Shown here one piece after another: positions 1 to 5,428 of a DNA stretch of 10,510 nucleotides (position 1 is the first letter of the stretch; each line of letters opens with the position of its first letter). A model generated the notes under the pieces. That model ran no database searches. It saw nothing but the letters and a program-made list of their open reading frames with translations, and was not told the origin of the DNA. Position numbers and translations under genes: made by a program. Source of the DNA: an uncultured Actinomyces sp. (lineage in GTDB: Bacteria > Actinomycetota > Actinomycetes > Actinomycetales > Actinomycetaceae); NCBI GenBank assembly GCA_938022345.1, contig CALIEP010000252.1:1-10510 (forward strand), given 5' to 3'.

Positions 1-63
1 ACTTTGATTACCGGTGACACCATCACCGGGAATTTTTTTGTTGCTCCCGAAGACGCGGGGTAA
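1..63 (+). CDS. Possible C-terminal end of an upstream gene (partial)
   Basis: Frame 1 is open from the window edge to a TAA at 61-63 and reads as 20 residues ending FFVAPEDAG. The other two forward frames hit stops within the first 15 bases. The composition looks protein-like, but a run of 20 open codons is not rare by chance, and I do not recognise the family. If real, it is the tail of a gene in the same direction as the dcw cluster, and its last codons overlap the terminator-like hairpin at 11-39. Function cannot be inferred. Confidence 0.35.
   Translation, partial: TLITGDTITGNFFVAPEDAG
8..39 (+). terminator. Intrinsic (rho-independent) terminator-like hairpin
   Basis: A perfect 7-bp inverted repeat, CCGGTGA (11-17) and TCACCGG (23-29), encloses a 5-nt loop. 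After one mismatch, TT at 8-9 can pair with AA at 31-32. A run of seven T follows at 33-39. This is the classical GC stem plus U-tract arrangement for a transcript running left to right. It would insulate the dcw control region from upstream transcription. It overlaps the possible coding tail at 1-63, so either that tail is spurious or the terminator sits inside the end of the gene. Confidence 0.55.
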
Positions 64-85
64 ACCTTCATTTCTGATTTCCGAC

Positions 86-123
86 GAGTCTCCACTTTCC
101 CCCATCGTTCAGAGCGGAGACTC
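86..123. repeat. Inverted repeat in the control region
   Basis: GAGTCTCC (86-93) and GGAGACTC (116-123) are perfect 8-bp inverted arms around a 22-nt centre. The left arm overlaps the first putative MraZ site (90-104). A second small inverted repeat, ATTTTC/GAAAAT at 124-129 and 134-139, follows directly. There is no T-run after either, so they do not look like terminators. They may be protein-binding symmetry or RNA structure if transcription starts upstream. Confidence 0.4.
90..104 (-). promoter_or_regulatory. Putative MraZ operator, site A
   Basis: Read on the minus strand, the site is TGGGG-GAAAG-TGGAG: two TGG-starting pentamers repeated at a 10-nt period. Established knowledge: MraZ of E. 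coli binds direct TGGGN repeats separated by 5 nt upstream of mraZ, and the Mycoplasma protein recognises AAAGTG-type repeats. This site shows both features. It is the most distal of three similar sites. Its assignment is by motif resemblance only. Confidence 0.5.
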
Positions 124-179
124 ATTTTCCGCAGAAAATCGCTATTTCTGAGATTCCTAACGAGAAATGCTGAAAATTT

Positions 180-197
180 CCCCCACTTTCCTCCACC
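180..197 (-). promoter_or_regulatory. Putative MraZ operator, site B
   Basis: On the minus strand it reads GGTGGAG-GAAA-GTGGGGG, which is TGGAG and TGGGG at a 10-nt period, as at site C but in the opposite orientation. It lies just upstream of the candidate promoter at 209-237, so MraZ bound here and at site C would flank that promoter. Presence of the motif is seen directly; binding is inferred from the known MraZ recognition pattern. Confidence 0.55.
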
Positions 198-208
198 TTA
201 AATTTTCG

Positions 209-237
209 TTGGAATTAAGTAGGTTTTGCCCTAAAGT
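209..237 (+). promoter_or_regulatory. Candidate sigma-70-type promoter for the dcw operon
   Basis: TTGGAA (209-214) and TAAAGT (232-237) are separated by 17 nt. Each matches the TTGACA/TATAAT consensus at four of six positions. The location, between putative MraZ sites B and C and about 85 nt before mraZ, is sensible for an autoregulated promoter. Actinobacterial promoters are poorly conserved at -35, and other A/T-rich combinations nearby (for example around 226-252) cannot be excluded. Confidence 0.35.
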
Positions 238-278
238 CATATGAAGTATCTTTCGAAATGGCACCAAATTGGTAAATC

Positions 279-295
279 GTGGAGTAAAGTGGGGG
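279..295 (+). promoter_or_regulatory. Putative MraZ operator, site C (promoter-proximal)
   Basis: GTGGAGTAAAGTGGGGG contains TGGAG and TGGGG pentamers at an exact 10-nt period, matching the MraZ direct-repeat pattern. It lies 28 nt upstream of mraZ and downstream of the candidate promoter, where binding could block transcription. It is the best-placed of the three sites for autoregulation, and the same element recurs inverted at 180-197 and 90-104. Confidence 0.6.
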
Positions 296-322
296 AAGAT
301 GTCACATAGGGGAAGGTGGTGA

Positions 323-757
323 ATGATGTTCCTTGGTACCTACGAGCCAAAGCTCGACGACAAGGGGCGTGTGATCCTCCCTGCCCGATTCCGAGAGGAT
401 ATGGAAGGTGGGATTGTCCTCACTCGAGGCCAAGAACACTGCATCTATGCCTTTCCTGCCCAAGAGTTTGAGCAGATGACGGTTGAGCTTCGCCGGGCTC
501 CACTGTCCTCTAAACAGGCACGCGACTATATCCGCGTGTTGCTCTCGGGTGCGTATAAGGAAGTTCCGGATAAACAGGGAAGAATTACCCTTCCACCGAA
601 TCTGCGTAAATATGCCGGTCTTGATCGTGAGCTCACCGTCATTGGTGCGGGTTCGCGCGCTGAGATCTGGAATTCGAAGGCATGGAATGACTACCTATCC
701 GTTCAGGAAGACGTCTTCTCGCAAACTGAAAACGAAATTATCCCAGGAATGTTCTAG
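323..757 (+). CDS. mraZ: Transcriptional regulator MraZ
   Basis: MraZ is a ring-forming DNA-binding protein that controls the dcw operon by binding repeats upstream of its own gene; it acts in the nucleoid/cytoplasm. The 144-residue product has the typical length and two SpoVT/AbrB-like half-domains. The first (about residues 5-50) begins FLGTYEPKLDDKGR. The second (about 76-120) contains PDKQGRITLPPNLR. Both carry the D-x-x-G-R signature and the following LP. A strong ribosome site, AGGGGAAGG at 308-316, precedes two consecutive ATGs (323 and 326). I use 323, which has the better spacing (6 nt), but many homologues start at the second Met. It is the first gene of the cluster, and three putative operator sites lie upstream. 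It is separated from rsmH by 108 nt, an unusually large gap for this otherwise compact operon. Confidence 0.96.
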   Translation: MMFLGTYEPKLDDKGRVILPARFREDMEGGIVLTRGQEHCIYAFPAQEFEQMTVELRRAPLSSKQARDYIRVLLSGAYKEVPDKQGRITLPPNLRKYAGLDRELTVIGAGSRAEIWNSKAWNDYLSVQEDVFSQTENEIIPGMF

Positions 758-765
758 TCCGCCCT

Positions 766-844
766 TCCAGGTCTCCTCCCGTTGTTCTGACGTCACTTCC
801 CCGATGGCAGAGCACGGTGGGGGACCTGGATGGACGGGCATCCA
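766..844 (+). promoter_or_regulatory. mraZ-rsmH spacer with two overlapping hairpins
   Basis: TCCAGGTC (766-773) pairs perfectly with GACCTGGA (823-830), and the stem can extend inward to 777/819 with two G-U pairs, giving about 12 bp around a 41-nt loop. A second hairpin, TGGATG (827-832) with CATCCA (839-844) and a 6-nt loop, uses bases 827-830 that the first also needs, so the two cannot form together. The loop of the first also holds the palindrome TGACGTCA (788-795). No T-run follows, so neither is an intrinsic terminator. The rsmH ribosome site begins 7 nt downstream. A regulatory role is inference only. Confidence 0.35.
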
Positions 845-850
845 TCACAC

Positions 851-860
851 AGAAGGAGGG
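851..860 (+). promoter_or_regulatory. Ribosome binding site of rsmH (decides the GTG start)
   Basis: AGAAGGAGGG is a near-perfect Shine-Dalgarno sequence ending 5 nt before the GTG at 866. The in-frame ATG at 830 has no comparable site and would put this sequence inside the coding region. The strong site therefore supports the downstream GTG start. Confidence 0.8.
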
Positions 861-865
861 CAGAA

Positions 866-1843
866 GTGTCTGTCGACCGCGATCCCGCGCAGCTGCATGT
901 TCCTGTTCTCCTCAATGAGTGCTTGGACATGCTTGCGCCTGCAATTGACGCTCCCGGTGCTGTTCTCATCGATGCGACTCTCGGAATGGGTGGACACACG
1001 GAAGCAGCACTCACACGTTTCCCCGAGCTCATCGTTTTCGGTATCGACCGAGATCCTTCGGCGATCGCCCTCGCATCGAAGCGCCTTGAGGCTTTTGGCC
1101 CGCGTTTCCGTGCCTTCCACACCACTTACGACAAGATGGATGAGGTTGCTGCGCAAGCCCCCTCTGGAATGGTCGATGGGATCCTCATGGATCTGGGTGT
1201 CTCTTCGCTCCAATTGGACCAAGAGGACCGAGGCTTCTCTTACTCGCATGATGCCCCGCTTGATATGCGAATGAACCCCCAGACCGGCATCAGTGCGGCG
1301 CAACTTTTGGCCTCGGCCTCGAAAGAGGAAATTACGCGGATTCTTCGCGTTTACGGGGAAGAAAAGTTCGCCTCGAAGATCGCTGGACGTATCGTCGCAA
1401 CCCGAGAGAGCGAGCCTCTGACGCGTACTTCGCAGCTGGCTCAGATCGTTCGCGATTGTATCCCCGCACCGGCACGCCGCACAGGGGGGAACCCCGCAAA
1501 GCGCACCTTCCAAGCATTGCGTATTGCCGTCAACGACGAACTGACCATTCTCGAAGCCGCGCTTCCCGCCGCACTTGCGCACCTGCGCGTTGGCGGTCGA
1601 ATCGTTATCGAGTCTTACCAGTCCCTTGAAGATCGTCTGGTGAAGGACATCTTCCGTCGCGGCGCCACGGATCAGGCACCTGCTGGCGTGCCCATGATCC
1701 CAGAGGAACTTCAAGCCCGCTTGCGTCTACTGACACGTGGCGCGCAGCTGGCTGATGACACAGAAAAATCCCATAATCCGCGTTCCGCTTCTGTGCGGCT
1801 GCGCGGCGCACAGATGATACGCCCCTGGAAGGAACGACCATGA
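866..1843 (+). CDS. rsmH: 16S rRNA (cytosine(1402)-N(4))-methyltransferase RsmH
   Basis: RsmH (formerly MraW) transfers a methyl group from S-adenosylmethionine to N4 of C1402 in 16S rRNA, in the ribosomal P site. With the GTG start at 866 the protein is 325 residues, close to the family length of about 310. The SAM-binding fold shows LIDATLGMGGHT (35-46) and FGIDRDPSA (58-66), then DGILMDLGVSS (104-114) and the family hallmark RGFSYSHDAPLDMRM (122-136). Near the C-terminus are RTFQALRIAVNDEL (213-226), GGRIVIESYQSLEDR (243-257) and HNPRSAS (303-309). YQSLEDR stands where many bacteria have FHSLEDR; I believe this His-to-Gln variant is common in actinobacteria. The stop codon overlaps the ftsL start by 4 nt (ATGA at 1840-1843), implying translational coupling. 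A longer in-frame ATG at 830 was rejected in favour of the strong ribosome site before 866. Confidence 0.96.
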   Translation: MSVDRDPAQLHVPVLLNECLDMLAPAIDAPGAVLIDATLGMGGHTEAALTRFPELIVFGIDRDPSAIALASKRLEAFGPRFRAFHTTYDKMDEVAAQAPSGMVDGILMDLGVSSLQLDQEDRGFSYSHDAPLDMRMNPQTGISAAQLLASASKEEITRILRVYGEEKFASKIAGRIVATRESEPLTRTSQLAQIVRDCIPAPARRTGGNPAKRTFQALRIAVNDELTILEAALPAALAHLRVGGRIVIESYQSLEDRLVKDIFRRGATDQAPAGVPMIPEELQARLRLLTRGAQLADDTEKSHNPRSASVRLRGAQMIRPWKERP

Positions 1844-2235
1844 GCGGAGCCACCGCGCGCGCACGCGCGACCTCTCGTCCGGCATACGTACGTGAAGACG
1901 TACGCCCACTGCTCACAGTGGTGAAGTCTCATCAGCCTCGCCGCTCGGTCATCCCGATGACCTTTATTGCCTTGGTGATGATTGCTATCGCCATTGTTGT
2001 GCCGATGCTGATCAATACGCACATGGCTCAAACTTCCTACCAGATTCGCGAATACCAGATCCAGCTCAACGAGTTGGAGGCGCAATCGTGGACCCTGCAG
2101 ACGCAGCTTCAGGAGAAGGCTTCTCCCGTCGAGCTTGAGAAGGCGGCGAAGGCACAGGGAATGGTGCACGCTGGAAAGCTCGGAACAATCCGTTTGGCCG
2201 ATGGCCAAGTTGAGGGTGGTGTAGCCGCGCGATGA
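1840..2235 (+). CDS. ftsL: Cell division protein FtsL (divergent, septum formation initiator-like)
   Basis: The protein is 131 residues with the bitopic layout of FtsL: a basic cytoplasmic N-terminus (about 1-36), one membrane helix (about 37-57, VIPMTFIALVM and onward), then an extracytoplasmic segment with coiled-coil character (about 64-94) and a short C-terminal tail. FtsL forms the FtsQLB divisome scaffold that activates FtsWI. FtsL is poorly conserved in sequence, so the name rests mainly on topology, size and position between rsmH and ftsI. It starts at the ATG within the ATGA overlap with rsmH, with GGAAGGAA at 1827-1834 as ribosome site, and its own stop overlaps ftsI in the same way (2232-2235). 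Early in the gene there is a 16-nt alternating CG/CA tract (1854-1869) and a perfect hairpin (1887-1904). Confidence 0.85.
   Translation: MSGATARARATSRPAYVREDVRPLLTVVKSHQPRRSVIPMTFIALVMIAIAIVVPMLINTHMAQTSYQIREYQIQLNELEAQSWTLQTQLQEKASPVELEKAAKAQGMVHAGKLGTIRLADGQVEGGVAAR
1887..1904 (+). repeat. Perfect 7-bp hairpin in the 5' coding region of ftsL
   Basis: CGTACGT (1887-1893) and ACGTACG (1898-1904) form a perfect stem with the tetraloop GAAG. It lies about 47 nt into ftsL. It follows an alternating purine-pyrimidine tract at 1854-1869. There is no T-run after it. It could slow ribosomes or affect mRNA stability, or it may simply reflect the Tyr-Val-Arg/Asp-Val-Arg codon choice. Confidence 0.35.
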
Positions 2236-3995
2236 GCTGGTGGCAACGCATTTTCAAGGCGCCAGACACTTCGCCTCATCGTGCGAACTGGATGTCCGGT
2301 TTTCTGTTCTTGGGATTTGCGTTCTGTGTTATCCAGCTCGTCGTTATTCAGGTATTCCAAAGCCCGACCCTTGCCTCCGAGGGTGAGCGAGTGCGTACTG
2401 CCGTCAGTGAAATTGGCGCAAAACGCGGGGAAATTCTTGACGTCAACGGTGTTGTTCTGGCCGATTCGGTTCAGGCCTACCACATTGCGGTGAATCAGAA
2501 AGCGATTACGACCTACGAGCATAAAGATGACAACGGCAATGTTGTCGGCCGTGGTCCGGCTGAGGCCGCGAAACAGCTCTCTCCTCTCCTGGGTATCAGC
2601 CAAGCAGAACTGGGCGGCATGATGCTCGGGGATTCGACCTATGTCTATCTGAAAAAGAATGTCGATGCGGTCACCTATCGCGAAATCCGCAAGCTCGACA
2701 TTACCGGTATTGAATGGGAAGCGGTCTTTGACCGGACCTATCCCAATGGCAATACAGCCGGACCGATCGTCGGTGCCGTCAACGCTGAAGGAGACGGCGT
2801 CTCAGGCCTGGAGGCCTATTTCAATAATTTCTTGCAGGGAACCTCCGGAGAAGAGGCTTACGAGATCTCTCCCAACGGTGCGGTGATGCCCGGTGGGAAG
2901 AAGGTCACCAAGGAACCTCAAGACGGTGGTTCGGTCCGTACGACCCTCCACGCAGATCTTCAGCACTTGGTTCAAGACGCTCTGGATGCTCGTGTTCGTA
3001 AGCACAATGCGGACTGGGGTGTCGTCGTGATTTCCGATGTCTCGACTGGTCGAATCTTGGTGCTTGCAGACTCCGGGTCTACGACACCGAACCCCTCGAA
3101 GCCTCAATCCGTAATGGGAGTCCAAGCGCCCTACGAACCCGGATCGGTGGGTAAACTCCTCACAGTGGCCTCGGCCCTAGAAAAGGGAACGACCACTCCC
3201 ACGACCGCATACTCTGTTCCCTACAGCATTAGCCCCGCAGACGCGGGAGGCCCGATTTCGGACTACCACGAACACGGGACCGAAATGATGACGACCACGG
3301 GAATTCTTACCCAATCATCGAACGTTGGAACCATTGAAGTGGGCGAGCAAGTGGGGGACCGCGATCGCTACGACTTCATGACGAAGATGGGCCTGAACCA
3401 GCTCACTGGAATTGAATTGGCTGGCGAGTCCCAGGGCATCATGCGCGATTTTGATGCCATTCGAGGGCGTGACCGCTACACCATGATGTTCGGACAGTCC
3501 TACGCGATTACGGCTATCCAGCAGAATCAGTTCATTCAAGCGATCGGAAACCGCGGGGTCATGATTGCGCCGCGAATTATCGATTCGACAACTGATTCAA
3601 AGGGGCGGACCGAGAAGACTGTCTCGCCGCAACCTAAGCAAGTCATGTCCGCGGATCGTTCAAAAGAACTCATTACCATGATGGAATCCGTTGTCATGGA
3701 TAAGCAAGGTACCGGTCAGCTCGCAAAGGTTGAAGGCTACCGCGTGGCAGTCAAGACAGGTACTGCTGATATTAAAGTCAATGGTGCGGATGCGGTCGTT
3801 TCGAACACTGCTGGTCTGGTCCCCGCAGAATCGCCGCGCTTGGCTATTTCGGTTGTCCTTTACAACCCGCGTGTTGCTGGTTTGTCCTCTGATGCTGCTG
3901 CACCGCTGTGGAGTGAAGTCACGACCGAGGCCGTTCGCAACCTGGGGATCCCCGCGTCTACAGAAAGTGCCCAGCTGTATCCCACGACACCCTAG
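2232..3995 (+). CDS. ftsI: Septal peptidoglycan transpeptidase FtsI (PBP3, class B penicillin-binding protein)
   Basis: FtsI cross-links stem peptides in septal peptidoglycan, working with the FtsW glycosyltransferase in the divisome, and is a beta-lactam target. The 587-residue protein has a short cytoplasmic tail, one N-terminal membrane anchor (about 20-42), a PBP dimerisation/pedestal domain (about 60-225, beginning KRGEILDVNGVVLA at 64-77) and a transpeptidase domain (about 260-570). All three catalytic motifs are present: SVGK (Ser305 nucleophile, Lys308) within YEPGSVGK, SSN (362-364) and KTG (508-510). There is no C-terminal PASTA repeat. It starts at the ATG of the ATGA overlap with ftsL. 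The next gene, murF, begins 42 nt after its stop, where many actinobacteria have murE. Confidence 0.95.
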   Translation: MSWWQRIFKAPDTSPHRANWMSGFLFLGFAFCVIQLVVIQVFQSPTLASEGERVRTAVSEIGAKRGEILDVNGVVLADSVQAYHIAVNQKAITTYEHKDDNGNVVGRGPAEAAKQLSPLLGISQAELGGMMLGDSTYVYLKKNVDAVTYREIRKLDITGIEWEAVFDRTYPNGNTAGPIVGAVNAEGDGVSGLEAYFNNFLQGTSGEEAYEISPNGAVMPGGKKVTKEPQDGGSVRTTLHADLQHLVQDALDARVRKHNADWGVVVISDVSTGRILVLADSGSTTPNPSKPQSVMGVQAPYEPGSVGKLLTVASALEKGTTTPTTAYSVPYSISPADAGGPISDYHEHGTEMMTTTGILTQSSNVGTIEVGEQVGDRDRYDFMTKMGLNQLTGIELAGESQGIMRDFDAIRGRDRYTMMFGQSYAITAIQQNQFIQAIGNRGVMIAPRIIDSTTDSKGRTEKTVSPQPKQVMSADRSKELITMMESVVMDKQGTGQLAKVEGYRVAVKTGTADIKVNGADAVVSNTAGLVPAESPRLAISVVLYNPRVAGLSSDAAAPLWSEVTTEAVRNLGIPASTESAQLYPTTP

Positions 3996-4037
3996 TAGGC
4001 TAGTGTCCAGATCGTTGGGTAGACCCTAAGGAGAAGA

Positions 4038-5420
4038 ATGCATAGGTCCAGTCGCTGGATCGCTCAGGCATTGGGCGCACAGCTCCACGGAAACGACGTC
4101 GAGGTCACCGGGACAGTTGAAACGGATTCACGCGAAATTCGTCAAGGCTCTCTTTTTGTGGCTCGGCGTGGGGAAAATAGCGATGGCCACAACTATCTGG
4201 ACGCAGCTGAGCGCAATGGCGCGGTGGCGGCGATTGTTGAACACCTGTGTGATTCGCCTTTGACGCAGATCATTGTCGAGGATTCGACCATCGCGCTGGG
4301 TGAATTGGCCCGGGCTTACCTTTCAGATTTGCGTTCGCACCAGAAACTCGACGTGATCGCAATGACCGGTTCGGTGGGCAAAACAACGACCAAGGACCTT
4401 CTTGCAGCGATTATGGGCGCCGATGCTCCGACTGTTGCTCCTCAGCTGTCTTTTAATAATGAAGTCGGACTTCCTCTCACGGTTCTGCGGGCTGACGAAT
4501 CGACGCGCCACCTTGTTCTGGAAATGGGGGCCTCTGGACCTGGGCATATCGCATATCTGACGCGAATTGCTCCACCTGACGCCGGAATTGAACTGATGGT
4601 CGGGCATGCACACCTTGGGGGCTTCGGCTCTGTTGAAGGTGTACGCGATGCCAAGGCCGAGCTGATTCAGGGCCTTGTACCATCGGGAATCTCGATCTTG
4701 AATTTCGACGATCCGCACGTCATGGAGATGGCCGCTCACGCACCCGGGCGAGTGGTCACCTTCTCGGCCTCGGGGAATAGCCAAGCAGATAGCAGTGCCC
4801 ACGCGATTTCCTTGGATGAACAGGGGAAGGCCTCTTTCGAACTCCACCTCGATGGACGAGTGCTCACGGTGCACCTGGGGCTTGTTGGTATTCACCATGT
4901 TGCCAATGCACTCGCTGCAATTACCGGTGCGTGGACGCTTGGAATTGATCTTGATCAAGCCTGCGCCGTTGTTGAGGGACGCCAGCCAGCCAGCCCACAT
5001 CGAATGAGCATCCATGAACTTACCCTCAAGGGTAGGAAAGTGACTCTCATCGATGATTCGTACAACGCGAACCTGGATTCCTTCCGCGCGGGATGCAAAG
5101 CCGCTGGAGATTTGGCGGCGGGACGGCAGCTGGTCGTTGTCGCCGGCGGAATGCTTGAACTTGGTGAAGCCTCGCAAAGTACCCATGAACAGGTTGCACG
5201 CTTCTTCGATCAAGCGGGTGCTGATTGCGTTCTTGCGCTGGGGGAGGACTCGCAGTACTACTTCACTGAGCGAGGCGAGGACTACACTCACCGTCACCTG
5301 CGGAATGTTGACGAGGTACTTAGTGCATTAGACGGCATACTGGAAGATAATTCTGTTGTGTTCATCAAGGGCTCGAATGGCTCCGCTGCCTGGAAAGGCG
5401 CCGATCACCTAGTGGAGTAG
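4038..5420 (+). CDS. murF: UDP-N-acetylmuramoyl-tripeptide--D-alanyl-D-alanine ligase MurF
   Basis: MurF is the last cytoplasmic Mur ligase: it adds D-Ala-D-Ala to UDP-MurNAc-tripeptide using ATP. The 460-residue length is typical. The N-terminal substrate domain includes DSREIRQGSLFVARRGE (30-46). The central ATPase domain has the P-loop TGSVGKTTTK (110-119), FNNEVGLPLT (139-148), LEMGASGPGHI (161-171) and VGHAHLGGFGS (188-198). The C-terminal ligase domain has DDSYNANLDS (339-348), GGMLELGEAS (370-379) and a final IKGSNGSAAWKG (443-454). The position usually Pro in YNANP is Leu here. AAGGAG at 4028-4033 is 4 nt before the ATG. The motif set (YNAN, MLELG, KGS) separates it from MurE and MurD. 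It precedes mraY by 8 nt. Confidence 0.96.
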   Translation: MHRSSRWIAQALGAQLHGNDVEVTGTVETDSREIRQGSLFVARRGENSDGHNYLDAAERNGAVAAIVEHLCDSPLTQIIVEDSTIALGELARAYLSDLRSHQKLDVIAMTGSVGKTTTKDLLAAIMGADAPTVAPQLSFNNEVGLPLTVLRADESTRHLVLEMGASGPGHIAYLTRIAPPDAGIELMVGHAHLGGFGSVEGVRDAKAELIQGLVPSGISILNFDDPHVMEMAAHAPGRVVTFSASGNSQADSSAHAISLDEQGKASFELHLDGRVLTVHLGLVGIHHVANALAAITGAWTLGIDLDQACAVVEGRQPASPHRMSIHELTLKGRKVTLIDDSYNANLDSFRAGCKAAGDLAAGRQLVVVAGGMLELGEASQSTHEQVARFFDQAGADCVLALGEDSQYYFTERGEDYTHRHLRNVDEVLSALDGILEDNSVVFIKGSNGSAAWKGADHLVE

Positions 5421-5428
5421 GGCACTTT

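Noticed and set aside
788..795. TGACGTCA palindrome as a specific operator
   Set aside because: A single 8-nt palindrome in a spacer is expected by chance at this scale, and I know of no matching regulator for dcw genes.
830..865. Longer RsmH start at ATG 830
   Set aside because: The near-perfect ribosome site at 851-860 serves the GTG at 866, and the extra 12 residues (MDGHPSHRRRAE) look unlike the start of RsmH proteins.
483..1274. 263-codon open frame on the + strand across the mraZ-rsmH junction
   Set aside because: It overlaps two unambiguous genes in another frame, and its Ser/Arg-rich translation has no recognisable domain.
845..1714. 289-codon open frame antisense to rsmH
   Set aside because: It is wholly inside rsmH, Arg/Cys-rich and without domain signatures.
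4323..5297. 324-codon open frame antisense to murF
   Set aside because: It lies entirely within murF, has no ribosome site or family motifs, and is the kind of shadow frame expected in GC-biased coding DNA.
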